From Nostoc sp. GT001 (GTDB lineage: Bacteria > Cyanobacteriota > Cyanobacteriia > Cyanobacteriales > Nostocaceae): a stretch of DNA of 32,484 bases. The DNA is taken from positions 3,719,427-3,751,910 of the forward strand of contig NZ_JAUDRJ010000003.1 in the NCBI RefSeq assembly GCF_030382115.1, written 5' to 3'. The stretch's first letter is position 1. Each line of letters opens with the position of its first letter. A program made the translations under genes and the position numbers. The notes beneath the pieces were generated by a model. That model was not told the DNA's origin. It did not search any database and worked only from the letters and a program-made list of their open reading frames with translations. This document shows positions 1-7,978 of this stretch, piece by piece.

Positions 1-432
1 TCCAATCAAATTGGTGATTTTTTTCTCAGCAAGGTACCTTGGGAGCTCATGAAGTCAATATTATGGCTTTCAGCCAAATAAGAGCAAATACTCTTGTTTT
101 TTAAAATGATAAATAGAAGTGATTGACAAAATTACTAGATGTTTTGGGCTTTGTACCCATTGACACTCATAAGGGGAAAAGGGAAAGAAAAAACCTTTAA
201 CCTTTTCCCTAAACCAAATTCTGAGTTCAAAATGCACAAAACGAGTAGTATTGAATACTGAGCTATTGTTTGAGAAACTTCTATGCGCTCGCTCTGATTG
301 AAGAGAACCCTTGTCAGATGGTAAAGGCTCGGATATCCTTGACGGCTAGCATTCAACATCGGTAATATGACTAATCGCCCTCTGACTTCAGTTTTGAGAT
401 GTTCAGTAATGTTGGATTTTTAACTTGTAATT
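1..432. other. Gene-free left edge
   Basis: No convincing gene is seen here. The only open frame, on the minus strand at 135-359, has no recognisable domain and runs through a purine/pyrimidine-rich tract (about 165-210). The right part presumably holds the promoter and leader of the cyclic-nucleotide-binding gene that starts at 433, but I cannot point to convincing -35/-10 boxes. Confidence 0.5.
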
Positions 433-873
433 ATGCTAACCAGTGTTGACCGTTTATTATTTGTCCGGCGAGTCCCGATTTTTAAGGAATTGCGGGATGA
501 TTTTATTGTGCGGCTCACTTCAGTGATGAACGAATTGTCATTCCCAGCTAATTACACCATCTTTCGACAGGGAGAAGAAGGGCGATCGCTCTATATTGTC
601 GTCTCCGGTCGAGTTAAAGTTCACATTGGGAATAAACAGTTGGCAGAGGTGGAACAGGGAAAATATTTTGGTGAGATGGCAGTATTTGATACTCAACCTC
701 GATCTGCCACTGCCACGACTCTGGAACCTTGTGAATTTTTAGAACTGACGCAAGAGCAACTATATGATGCGATCGAAGAAACTCCCGAAATTGCGGTGAA
801 TATCATTCGTGAGTTATCCCGTCTGATTCGCAGATTGAACGACGATATGAATGTAACTTCTTTGCGGAGTTAA
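433..873 (+). CDS. Single-domain cyclic nucleotide-binding (Crp-like) protein
   Basis: A 146-residue protein made almost entirely of one cNMP-binding domain of the Crp/CAP type. Seen: the beta-roll segment FRQGEEGRSLYIVVSGRVKV (about 44-63) and the phosphate-binding cassette with FGEM at 79-82 and RSAT at 90-93, where Glu81 and Arg90 match the residues that contact the ribose and cyclic phosphate in this family. There is no C-terminal helix-turn-helix, so it is not a complete Crp/NtcA-type transcription factor. It probably acts as a cytoplasmic sensor subunit or by protein contact. The ATG at 433 gives the full domain with a short N-terminal helix; no strong ribosome binding site precedes it. 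It converges on the small membrane-protein gene that ends at 1003, with a palindromic repeat between them. The ligand (cAMP, cGMP or none) cannot be told from sequence. Confidence 0.85.
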   Translation: MLTSVDRLLFVRRVPIFKELRDDFIVRLTSVMNELSFPANYTIFRQGEEGRSLYIVVSGRVKVHIGNKQLAEVEQGKYFGEMAVFDTQPRSATATTLEPCEFLELTQEQLYDAIEETPEIAVNIIRELSRLIRRLNDDMNVTSLRS

Positions 874-880
874 TAGACAA

Positions 881-913
881 TTGTAGAGACATAGCAGTGC
901 TACGTCTCTACAA
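881..913. repeat. Palindromic dispersed repeat / possible bidirectional terminator
   Basis: A near-perfect hairpin: 16-base arms at 881-896 and 898-913 around one base, with a single mismatch. It sits just after the stop of the cNMP-binding gene and before the 3' end of the convergent minus-strand gene, so it may stop transcription from one or both sides. There is no long T-run, which weakens the terminator reading. Its form (TTGTAGAGAC arms) is that of short repeats scattered through Nostoc-type genomes. Confidence 0.6.
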
Positions 914-1002
914 GGGTTCTGGATAATGTAAAATGTGGTTCAAAATAAAAAATGAAAACTGCTGTAAGTTTGATTATTAAACTCAGCACTCATCACTGCT
1001 TA

Positions 1003-1230
1003 TTACTTAGGTTCACCCAGACCTGGAGTTTCTTCTTTATCAACTTTAGGCACAAAATCAGGACGTTCTTTGCTTTCCCAACCTGCGGGGCGTTTCGAGT
1101 TGTACCAAGCTATTGACCCAATGGTGACAGCAGCAATAAAACCAACGACATACACCAAGGTAAAAGCAACAGGAAAATGAGGGCCAGCATCTATAGCTGG
1201 TGCTGCTGTTTGCATAAATAATAAATTCAT
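1003..1230 (-). CDS. Small membrane protein resembling photosystem II assembly protein Psb35
   Basis: A 75-residue protein with one clear transmembrane helix (about residues 20-43, FPVAFTLVYVVGFIAAVTIG) followed by a hydrophilic tail with SIAWYNSKRPAGWESKERPD. This matches my memory of the cyanobacterial Ssl2148/Psb35 family, which stabilises the CP47 assembly module and associated Hlip proteins in the thylakoid membrane; the assignment is from memory, not a search. Start choice: an upstream GTG would give 80 residues (to 1245), but the ATG at 1230 has a GGAG motif at 1240-1243, nine bases away, so I place the start at 1230. It is monocistronic as far as can be seen and convergent with the cNMP-binding gene. 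Confidence 0.7.
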   Translation of the reverse strand: MNLLFMQTAAPAIDAGPHFPVAFTLVYVVGFIAAVTIGSIAWYNSKRPAGWESKERPDFVPKVDKEETPGLGEPK

Positions 1231-1457
1231 GAGTATATTCTCCACAGTTAGGTAACAGTATTTAACACACTATAAGATGAGCGTATCACCTAACATCCCT
1301 CTGTAGTTTAGTTTGAGCAACTTCATATTGCATAAAAAAGGGCAGAGGGGAGGGCTGGGGAAAGGGAAAAGGGTAAGGGATTTAAAACTTGTCTGCGACA
1401 CGCTACGCGAACGAACGTCACGAGCGTCTTGATTCTGACTCCTGAATTCTTCTTCAA

Positions 1458-2447
1458 TCAGCATTTATATCTTTGCCATGCAGACTCGACTATTTCAGCA
1501 ATGATTTCAGTGTATGTCACACCACCCAAACGTCCTATCATTGGCAAGTCTGAGCGGATATGATCTAGCCCTGGCAATGGGTTAAGCTCCATAAACTGTA
1601 ATACACCACTAGCATCGCAGCGCAGATCCACGCGAGCAGCATCACGGCAACCAAGAGTATGGTAAGCATCCAGCGCCAATTGCTTTGCCTGTGCTGCCAG
1701 TGGTTCAGGATCTATAAGTAAACGATAAGATACCCGTTCTAGATACTCATCTTTGTTGAGGGTAGTATAGGCGAAGGCTTCTACTTTTCCTGTAAAAATT
1801 ACTTCCATCACACCTACTACCCGTGAGTTACTACCGTTGCCAACAATGCCTACTGTTACTTCTCTACCAGGAAGAAAGGTTTCTACGAGTATTGGTTGCT
1901 GAAAAAGTTCGTGTAACGCTTGATAAGTATTTACTAGTTCCTCGCGTTCTTTGACAAGAGAACGACCAGTTACCCCTTTAGAACTGCCTTCCGCCATAGG
2001 TTTGAGGAAAAGTGGCATTGGCAGCGACACAGCTGCTGCTTCTGCGGTAGTATTTACGACCTCAAAGGGAGCTGTCGGCAAACCGCGATCGCGAACTACT
2101 CTTTTAGCTAGTGCTTTGTCTAACGTCAGGGCACAGGTAAGCGGATCGGAAAAGGTGTAAGGTTGAGCGAATAATTCGCAGATTGCCGGGACTTGAGCTT
2201 CACGAGAACGACCCTTTAAACCCTCAGCAATATTGAAAATCAAATCCCAGCGATCGCCTTTTGCCAAACGCAGAGCAAGTTCTCTACCATTGCCAACACG
2301 TTCAACCTGATGACCTAACTGCAATAGTGCAGTTTCCAGCCCGATGATAGTTTCTTCATCGTCAAACTCCATCACCTCAGAGGCACTGAAACCAGCCTGA
2401 AGATAGTCCGCCTTCAGGTCATAACATAGTCCAATGAATAACCCCAT
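1458..2447 (-). CDS. ATP-grasp ligase, D-alanine-D-alanine ligase-like
   Basis: A 329-residue ATP-grasp enzyme. Seen: a glycine-rich EGLKGR segment (75-80), the ATP-grasp lysine and P-loop-like region KPMAEGSSKGV (149-159), and the metal/product-binding ELNPLPGLDH (287-296), which corresponds to the E-x-N-x-x-PG signature of D-Ala-D-Ala ligases. Enzymes of this fold join a carboxylate, via an acyl-phosphate, to an amine. The length is near that of Ddl, but the N-terminal substrate region differs, so it need not make D-Ala-D-Ala. The ATG at 2447 lies three bases after the KamA stop codon, with GGAG at the 3' end of kamA serving as ribosome binding site; the two genes are very probably one operon. 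A substrate supplied by the aminomutase (a beta-amino acid) is an inference from this pairing. Confidence 0.85.
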   Translation of the reverse strand: MGLFIGLCYDLKADYLQAGFSASEVMEFDDEETIIGLETALLQLGHQVERVGNGRELALRLAKGDRWDLIFNIAEGLKGRSREAQVPAICELFAQPYTFSDPLTCALTLDKALAKRVVRDRGLPTAPFEVVNTTAEAAAVSLPMPLFLKPMAEGSSKGVTGRSLVKEREELVNTYQALHELFQQPILVETFLPGREVTVGIVGNGSNSRVVGVMEVIFTGKVEAFAYTTLNKDEYLERVSYRLLIDPEPLAAQAKQLALDAYHTLGCRDAARVDLRCDASGVLQFMELNPLPGLDHIRSDLPMIGRLGGVTYTEIIAEIVESAWQRYKC

Positions 2448-2450
2448 AGT

Positions 2451-3605
2451 CTACTCCACTGGATCTGTATAGGTGTACGTCTTACCCGCCCAATTTTGCA
2501 CTGTAGCTGTCCCATTCTCATAAGCAACTAGAGTTTCGGCTTGAATTGGGACTTTGCCACCACCACCAGGGGCATCAATTACATAGGTTGGTACAGCGTA
2601 GCCAGTAGTATGACCACGCAATTTAGAAATTAAATCAAGCCCAGTTTGCACACTTGTTCGCAGATGTCCAGTACCAACAACAGGGTCGCATTGATAAAGA
2701 TAATAAGGTCGCACACGCAGTTTGAGAAGACCGTGAAACAGATTCTTCAGGGCTTTTTCAGAATCATTCACACCTTTTAACAGCACAGTTTGACTGCCTA
2801 GAGGAATGCCGCCATCAGCGAGGCGATCGCAAGCTTGTGCGACTTCTGGGGTAAGTTCCCGCACATGACAAAAGTGCAAAGATAGCCACACACGATGTTT
2901 ACGAAGCAAGGCAACCAGTTCTGGTGTAATTCGCTGCGGTAAGAAACTCGGCACACGAGAACCAATGCGGATAAATTCAATATGCTTAATGGCACGCAGC
3001 CGCCTAAGCAAATTGTCTAAAGGTTCATCAGCCATCAATAGAGGATCGCCACCGGAAATTAGCACGTCACGGATCTCGGTGTGTTCCTCTAAGTAAGTAG
3101 CGATCGCATCTAACCGTCGCGTTACTGGGTACATCTCACCTTGGCTCACCAAACGAGAGCGGGTGCAGTAACGGCAATAAGCGGCGCAACTATCTAGGGC
3201 AAGCAGCAACACTCGATCAGGATAGCGGTGTACGAGTCCTGGTACTGGAGTGTCATTATCCTCACCGCATGGATCTACCATGTCTGCTGAACTAACTATT
3301 AGTTCTTCTTGCCGTGGTATCACTTGTAACCGTAATGGACAAAGCGGATCTTCTGGATCAAGTAGCGATGCAAAGTATGGAGTTACGGCTACAGCAAACT
3401 TTTCTGGTGCAATTAAAAGTCCCTGTTCTTCGGTAGCACTAAGCCTTAATAACTTCTGAAAGTGTTCCAGCTTAGTCAACCGATGCCGCATTTGCCAGCG
3501 CCAATCGTTCCAGCGTTCCTGGTTGTAAGTCTCTCCCAAAATCTGACAAATTTCTTCACACCGAATATCAGTTACTAGAGGATCTAGAATAGTGTTTTTG
3601 ATCAT
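2451..3605 (-). CDS. KamA-family radical SAM aminomutase (lysine 2,3-aminomutase-like)
   Basis: A 384-residue protein of the lysine 2,3-aminomutase family, which moves an amino group from carbon 2 to carbon 3 using a [4Fe-4S] cluster, SAM and PLP. Seen: the radical SAM triad CAAYCRYC (Cys140, Cys144, Cys147), the SAM-binding SGGDPL (184-189), and DAPGGGGK (344-351) with the PLP-anchoring Lys351. In the characterised clostridial enzyme two aspartates bind the lysine side chain; both have counterparts here (Asp307 in YQCDP and Asp344), which favours lysine as substrate over shorter EpmB-like or glutamate-mutating relatives. First gene of a two-gene unit with the ATP-grasp ligase downstream. About 590 bases without genes lie upstream and hold its promoter. 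The substrate call is inference from conserved residues; the family call is firm. Confidence 0.88.
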   Translation of the reverse strand: MIKNTILDPLVTDIRCEEICQILGETYNQERWNDWRWQMRHRLTKLEHFQKLLRLSATEEQGLLIAPEKFAVAVTPYFASLLDPEDPLCPLRLQVIPRQEELIVSSADMVDPCGEDNDTPVPGLVHRYPDRVLLLALDSCAAYCRYCTRSRLVSQGEMYPVTRRLDAIATYLEEHTEIRDVLISGGDPLLMADEPLDNLLRRLRAIKHIEFIRIGSRVPSFLPQRITPELVALLRKHRVWLSLHFCHVRELTPEVAQACDRLADGGIPLGSQTVLLKGVNDSEKALKNLFHGLLKLRVRPYYLYQCDPVVGTGHLRTSVQTGLDLISKLRGHTTGYAVPTYVIDAPGGGGKVPIQAETLVAYENGTATVQNWAGKTYTYTDPVE

Positions 3606-3831
3606 GATTTAGAACTAAATTAAACTAAGAATAATAAACTAATCACAGCCTAGTAGAGTGCGACGCAAATCCAGCTACCATCTCAATTAAGCATACAAGT
3701 AAGTAGAAGCAATTCATAAATTGCCCTACTCAAACCCCTTGTTAAGGGTAAGCAAATTTCCGTTACAGTGTACTAGTATGTTTACTTAGATTTTTAGGTA
3801 AAATAAAAAAATCTACTTCCAGGTTCACGAG

Positions 3832-3858
3832 AAGTATTTTCCTATACAGGAAATACTT
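3832..3858. repeat. Hairpin of unknown role
   Basis: Inverted arms AAGTATTTTCCT and AGGAAATACTT, with one extra T in the left arm, around a four-base loop (ATAC). No T-run follows on either strand, so a simple intrinsic terminator is unlikely. It is about 230 bases upstream of the kamA-like start and could be a regulator site or part of a leader. I have no evidence for either. Confidence 0.45.
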
Positions 3859-4070
3859 GTGCTGTGATAATAGCGATCGCTCTTTCATTGTCTTTGTTAG
3901 CTTGAGGCCATCGGCTTTCCGTGTTGTTGTGTCGTATTAATACATACACCAATGTCGCATATTTAATTATGTAAGGATTTTTTGGGGTGCGATCGCACGC
4001 TGCATCTGCTCAAAGTGTTGTGTGAATTTGAGTGATGTCAGAAAATCCTCCATAAATTCCAATAATAGAA

Positions 4071-4111
4071 AATGTCAAGCCGCCAAAAGTTAAACTGACG
4101 GCTTCGACATT
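4071..4111 (-). terminator. Candidate terminator hairpin of the Uma2 gene
   Basis: Arms AATGTCAAGCCG (4071-4082) and CGGCTT-C-GACATT (4099-4111) form a 12-pair stem with one bulged base. On the minus strand it lies downstream of the Uma2 gene that ends at 4192 and is followed by the short T-rich string ATTTTCTATT. The U-tract is weak, so termination is plausible rather than certain. Confidence 0.4.
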
Positions 4112-4127
4112 AGCTAAGACAGAAAGC

Positions 4128-4166
<39 letters not shown>

Positions 4167-4191
4167 GGTAGCTAAAAATCGTCGTTGCTAA

Positions 4192-4815
4192 TCAGCGACT
4201 CATTGCAAAAATCTTTTCAGCCGTTAAGGCAATGTTCGGAAACAATTTAAAATCAATTCGATCCTGTCCTCGAAACACCTTTGGGGGTAAATACTCTCCA
4301 TCTTCAAGTTGGTAGATTGTAATCGTTGGCTGCTTGGGAGAGCCAATGAACCGAATGCCACCAAAAGCAGCATAGTCCACAATGATGTACTCAAAAACGC
4401 CCAAGTCCTCATATTCAGCAAGTTTTGTCAGATAGTCGTCCTTCCAGTTGTTGCTAACGACCTCAATGATTCCCGGTGGTGGAATATATGCAGCAGCAGA
4501 ACTAGAGCTAGTTTTCATCCTCTGCCATTCAACTCTTGCAAATATGACAATATCTGCTTTCCGGCTTTTTTCCTTTTCGCCTAGTGCTGTTTTGAGCCGA
4601 ACCTGCTTGGACTGGCGCGACACGTAAGGCAGGTCATTTTCTTGGCAGTGGTTTTCTAAGTAGGTACACAGTCGCTCGATCAAATCCTCATGATTTGCAT
4701 TTGGTTCTGATAATGGCACGGGAATTCCATCCGATAGCTCAAACTCTCTGCCTGAACCATCGTCCCAGGCAAGAAACTCTTCAAAAGTCAGTGGTTGTGT
4801 GACGGTTGCGTACAT
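4192..4815 (-). CDS. Uma2 family protein (PD-(D/E)XK nuclease fold)
   Basis: A protein of 207 residues from the chosen start, of the Uma2 (DUF820) family, greatly expanded in cyanobacteria and predicted to have a restriction-endonuclease-like fold; its biological role is unknown. Seen: the typical opening TFEEFLAWDD, a region with RKADIVIFAR (motif II-like aspartate), and PGIIEVVSNNWKDDYLTKL followed by a YIIVDY strand. The usual PD pair reads AD here. The longest frame begins with TTG at 4860, but the ATG at 4815 is preceded by GGGAG eight bases away and gives the usual family N-terminus (MYATVTQ), so I prefer 4815. It stands alone, at the edge of the accessory region. Confidence 0.82.
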   Translation of the reverse strand: MYATVTQPLTFEEFLAWDDGSGREFELSDGIPVPLSEPNANHEDLIERLCTYLENHCQENDLPYVSRQSKQVRLKTALGEKEKSRKADIVIFARVEWQRMKTSSSSAAAYIPPPGIIEVVSNNWKDDYLTKLAEYEDLGVFEYIIVDYAAFGGIRFIGSPKQPTITIYQLEDGEYLPPKVFRGQDRIDFKLFPNIALTAEKIFAMSR

Positions 4816-4940
4816 CGCCCTCGCTCCCTTGCTGACGGGTACTTCACTCAATGCTACCAATATCTACAGCTTTGTATATTAGTTTTGGCTGATTTTCCTG
4901 CCGTAGTTCTGAAACAACGGCTTGAGTTTGGGTAATGGAA

Positions 4941-4970
4941 GGCGATGTCTACGATGGGCTACGCCTACGC
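4941..4970. repeat. Dispersed palindromic repeat, copy 1
   Basis: A 30-base GC-rich element ending in GGGCTACGCCTACGC, in the intergenic space before the AT-rich gene pair. Related copies, in either orientation, lie at 7950-7978, 9305-9332, 16514-16542, 16631-16656 and 27942-27970. It is a short dispersed repeat of the kind abundant in Nostoc-type genomes; here it is outside genes. Confidence 0.75.
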
Positions 4971-5181
4971 AATTGGTGAGTGTAGTGCGATCGCCTTTTT
5001 GTGAAAATACCTATTTTAATTATCCGATTGTATTCTGTGGCTATTAATAGTTTATAACTTCTGTTGTCTTTTGTTCGGACTAACAAAGCTAAAAAATTAA
5101 ATCACCATTTATTCAAGTATATACACTGATTGACTTAGTAGATTTGAGCATTTAATATATGTATTTTTTAGCTATAAAAAC

Positions 5182-5211
5182 TTGACTCAAGTTATGTTAA
5201 TTAAATAAAAT
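5182..5211 (+). promoter_or_regulatory. Candidate sigma-70-type promoter of the NTase-like/DUF262 pair
   Basis: TTGACT (5182-5187) and TAAAAT (5206-5211) are separated by 18 bases. The predicted transcription start would fall almost on the ATG at 5217, giving a leaderless or near-leaderless message, consistent with the lack of a ribosome binding site there. The surrounding DNA is very AT-rich, so a chance match is possible. Confidence 0.35.
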
Positions 5212-5216
5212 ACTCT

Positions 5217-5828
5217 ATGTGGCAGACTTTAATAATTGACCAAAGCCATATTAATCAAAAGATTGATATATTCAAAACAGCATTACGTGATTACTCTCTA
5301 ACAGAGAAAATAATTGTTCAAAAATATATAATACATGGTACACCTTATGTTTTTAAAAATGATGAAGGTAAATATTTTGACCTCAAACACGAAATTGCTA
5401 CTCATTTTGAAGAAAGACCAGAATGTGTACTGATGGTCGGTTCATCTAAATTAGGATTTAGTATAGCTCCAAGTAAATTATGGAATTCTTTTTCTGAAGA
5501 ATCAGATATAGATATAGCTATTATATCTAGAGAAATTTTTGAAAAATTTTGGTCAGAGTTATATGATTTCGACATAAATTTGGTATCTAGAACTAAGAGA
5601 GAAGAACAAAGATATGAAAAGTTTTTAAAATATTTTTTTAAAGGGTGGCTAAGACCAGATTTATTTCCATTTAAATATTCTCGTACCAATGAGTGGTTTG
5701 AATATTTTAAATCAATCTCTTATAAATATACACCCCAAAAAATCGCAGGTGGTATTTATTATAATTCCGATCTGTTTGAAAAATATCATATGCAGAATAT
5801 AAAAAATCTGAGACAGGAGGATGTTTAA
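5217..5828 (+). CDS. Nucleotidyltransferase-fold-like protein paired with DUF262
   Basis: A 203-residue protein that I can place only by motif. Residues 71-101 show a nucleotidyltransferase-like core: a hydrophobic strand ending in GS (75-76), then after an unusually long spacer SDIDIAI (96-102), where Asp97 and Asp99 form the D-x-D metal pair. A further acidic segment YDFDI (116-120) could supply the third carboxylate. The C-terminus is rich in aromatic and basic residues. It forms a tight pair with the DUF262 gene, whose ATG is two bases after this stop codon. The DNA is markedly AT-rich, lacks HIP1 sites and uses AT-ending codons, unlike the neighbours, suggesting acquisition by transfer. 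Start: the next in-frame ATG is at residue 73 and would remove part of the core, so 5217 stands. Enzymatic activity is inference. Confidence 0.7.
   Translation: MWQTLIIDQSHINQKIDIFKTALRDYSLTEKIIVQKYIIHGTPYVFKNDEGKYFDLKHEIATHFEERPECVLMVGSSKLGFSIAPSKLWNSFSEESDIDIAIISREIFEKFWSELYDFDINLVSRTKREEQRYEKFLKYFFKGWLRPDLFPFKYSRTNEWFEYFKSISYKYTPQKIAGGIYYNSDLFEKYHMQNIKNLRQEDV
5816..5820 (+). promoter_or_regulatory. Ribosome binding site that decides the DUF262 start
   Basis: GGAGG ends immediately before an ATG at 5821, too close for use, and nine bases before the ATG at 5830. This favours 5830 as the start of the DUF262 gene. The site lies inside the last codons of the upstream gene, consistent with coupled translation. 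Confidence 0.7.
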
Positions 5829-5829
5829 A

Positions 5830-6852
5830 ATGAGCAAAAATGGTATTGCAACTAATAAAAAAGTTTTAGATTTATTCAATATGATGAAAACTGGTACTTT
5901 AATACTTGCTCCATCTTTTCAAAGAAAGCTTGTATGGAATGATGCACATAAAGAAAAATTTATAGAAACAATTTTATTAAAACTCCCTTTTCCTGAAATA
6001 TATCTCGCTGATGGTGAAATTGATCTTGATATTCAAACATCAAAAACACTTGTCGTAGATGGTCAACAAAGATTAAGTACAATCTACCAATATGTCACAG
6101 CATCACCAGAATTTACTATCAAAAATATTAGTAAGTTTGAAAAATTGTCTACACAAGAAAAAACAGATTTTTTTGATTATACAGTTGTCGTCAGAGATTT
6201 AGGAAGAATTCCTGAAAGTGAAATTAGAGAAGTTTTTAAGAGAATAAACTCTGTACAATACGCACTAAATGCGATAGAAATTAGCAATTCCTTATACGAA
6301 GGAGAGTTCATTACAACTGCTAAAGATATTCTAGAAAATAATGCTCTTTTTACAAGTTTAGAGGTATTTAGTGAAGGTGAATTTTCTCGGATGAAAGACC
6401 TGGAATATGTGTTGCTAATTATGTCAACAATAGAAGAAGGCGGTTATTTTACTAGTGATAAAGAAGTAAAGACCTATGTAGAAAAGTATAATAATGAATA
6501 TCCAAATAAAAATTTAATGTCTACTAATTTTAACGAAGCATCTAAATTAATAATTGGGTCTAATCTCCCTCCAGATAGTTTGTGGATAAAGAAGTCTAGT
6601 TTGTTTACTTTAATGATTGAATTAATAAAAATTAAAAACAAGTATGGTTATTTGCCTCAAGATCAAACTTTAGCTCATGCTTTAAAATCTTTAGAAGAAG
6701 AACTAAATATAAATAAGAAAGAAGATGTATCTAAAAATATGCTTGCTCAATATTATTATTATACACATCAAGGTACTGCTAGCAGAAAAGGACGTAATGT
6801 TCGCGGTCAAGTTATAAATAAAATTTTAGAAGAAAGTATGAATGTAAATTAA
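5830..6852 (+). CDS. DUF262 domain protein (GmrS-like N-domain only)
   Basis: A protein of 340 residues from the preferred start. Seen: PSFQRKLVWN near residue 28, matching the P-x-(Y/F)-QR-x(3)-W motif, and VVDGQQRLSTI with DGQQR at 77-81, the DUF262 signature related to ParB/Srx NTPases. DUF262 is the N-terminal part of GmrSD-type modification-dependent restriction enzymes and of several defence proteins. The DUF1524 HNH nuclease half found in GmrSD is absent; the C-terminal third shows no nuclease motif. The partner upstream is the nucleotidyltransferase-like protein, one base apart from stop to start. Both are AT-rich and look foreign. The stop codon TAA is created by the IS insertion: without the element the frame ends TAG at the same position, so the protein is intact. 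A role in defence is inference from family and context. Confidence 0.8.
   Translation: MSKNGIATNKKVLDLFNMMKTGTLILAPSFQRKLVWNDAHKEKFIETILLKLPFPEIYLADGEIDLDIQTSKTLVVDGQQRLSTIYQYVTASPEFTIKNISKFEKLSTQEKTDFFDYTVVVRDLGRIPESEIREVFKRINSVQYALNAIEISNSLYEGEFITTAKDILENNALFTSLEVFSEGEFSRMKDLEYVLLIMSTIEEGGYFTSDKEVKTYVEKYNNEYPNKNLMSTNFNEASKLIIGSNLPPDSLWIKKSSLFTLMIELIKIKNKYGYLPQDQTLAHALKSLEEELNINKKEDVSKNMLAQYYYYTHQGTASRKGRNVRGQVINKILEESMNVN
6845..6851. repeat. Target site duplication, left copy (TAAATTA)
   Basis: TAAATTA directly precedes the left end of the IS at 6852 and is repeated exactly at 8051-8057, just after the right end at 8050. A 7-bp direct repeat fits the range known for IS982-family insertions. 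Confidence 0.85.
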
Positions 6853-7013
6853 CGTGAGTTCGACGGATAGAAAAGCGCAAAAAGCTTGCTATGTATGAAT
6901 TTGCTTAACTGAGCATACAAAAAGGCGATCACTACGATTGATTGAGAAGTGGCAAAAAAGTCACAAAAAAATGCCGAGACTAAGAATATCTAACAAAAAC
7001 AAGGGTCTCGGCT

Positions 7014-7925
7014 ATGTCTACCATTGTATCTCGCCTCGACATCACCCAAATTTTCTGCGACGTAGATGATTTCTGTAACCAATGGGAAAATCTCTGGCGG
7101 CAAGTACCACAATTGCCATCGACAACAGGAGAAAGGCGCAGCAATTCCCGAATGCATTTATCAGAAGTGATGACAATAGTCATCGCATTTCATGGCAGTG
7201 GATATAAGACTTTCAAGGAATTCTATACCATGCATGTGCTGACAAGTTGGCGTGAAGCATTTCCAAATCTGGTCAGCTATACTCGGTTTGTGGAACTGAT
7301 GCCCTGGTGTTTAATGCTATTATGTTGCTTTTTACATACACGTACAGGAGAAATTACTGGGATTAGCTTTATCGATTCCACCCCAATTAATGTTTGTCAT
7401 AACTGTAGGGCACATTCTCACAAAGTGTTTAAAGGATTAGTTAAATGGGGCAAAAATTCTCTCGGCTGGCACTTTGGATTCAAGCTTCATTTAATTATTA
7501 ATGATTGTGGAGAATTACTCGCGTTTTCACTAACCCCAGCAAATGTAGACGACCGAAAACCAGTCCCAGATATGACTAAGGATTTGATTGGTAAACTGTT
7601 TGGTGACAGAGGATATATCTCTCAAAAATTATTTAAGGAGCTATATGAACGAGGGTTGCAGTTAGTCACAAAATCTAAGAAGAAAATGAAAAATCGTTTG
7701 GTAAAACTGATTGATAAGATTCTATTACGCAAACGTGCTGTAATTGAGTCAGTTAATGACCATCTAAAAAACATCTGTCAAATCGAACACTCTCGTCATC
7801 GTAGTCCATTTAACTTTTTGGTTAATCTGATGGCCGGTTTAACTGCTTATACCTATTTGCCTAAAAAACCTTCGATTGATATTTACCCAAAAGATTTGCC
7901 TGCTCTACCTCCTGCCATTTTTTAG
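7014..7925 (+). CDS. IS982 family transposase
   Basis: A 303-residue DDE transposase. Seen: a catalytic triad with Asp121 (FIDSTPINV), Asp198 (FGDRGYIS) and Glu245 (VIESVNDHLK), plus the KLH-x-LI strand segment typical of IS982 enzymes. The length is close to the family norm of about 290-300 residues and there is no frameshift, so it may be active. It cuts and joins the ends of the surrounding element. The gene begins 162 bases inside the left end. The ATG at 7014 follows a sequence with no strong ribosome binding site, as is common for transposases. A short inverted repeat (GCCGAGAC at 6973-6980 and GTCTCGGC at 7005-7012) lies right before the start and could limit translation. Confidence 0.92.
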   Translation: MSTIVSRLDITQIFCDVDDFCNQWENLWRQVPQLPSTTGERRSNSRMHLSEVMTIVIAFHGSGYKTFKEFYTMHVLTSWREAFPNLVSYTRFVELMPWCLMLLCCFLHTRTGEITGISFIDSTPINVCHNCRAHSHKVFKGLVKWGKNSLGWHFGFKLHLIINDCGELLAFSLTPANVDDRKPVPDMTKDLIGKLFGDRGYISQKLFKELYERGLQLVTKSKKKMKNRLVKLIDKILLRKRAVIESVNDHLKNICQIEHSRHRSPFNFLVNLMAGLTAYTYLPKKPSIDIYPKDLPALPPAIF

Positions 7926-7949
7926 TTCTGTTGAACTCACGTAATCTTA

Positions 7950-7978
7950 GCGTAGGCGCAGCCCGCCGCAGGCATCGC
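7950..7978. repeat. Dispersed palindromic repeat, copy 2 (inside the IS tail)
   Basis: GC-rich repeat beginning GCGTAGGCGCAGCCCG, of the same family as the copies at 4941, 9305, 16514, 16631 and 27942. It lies between the inner and outer right ends of the IS, so the IS now carries a host-type dispersed repeat as passenger. Confidence 0.75.

Noticed and set aside
1270..1464. Minus-strand frame of 64 codons between the Psb35-like and ATP-grasp genes
   Set aside because: It runs through a purine-rich tract and dispersed repeat DNA (near 1392-1429); the product is low complexity and resembles no family.
5402..5689. Minus-strand 95-codon frame inside the nucleotidyltransferase-like gene
   Set aside because: It is antisense to the D-x-D core of a gene with clear plus-strand coding and a tight downstream partner; AT-rich DNA often gives such shadows.
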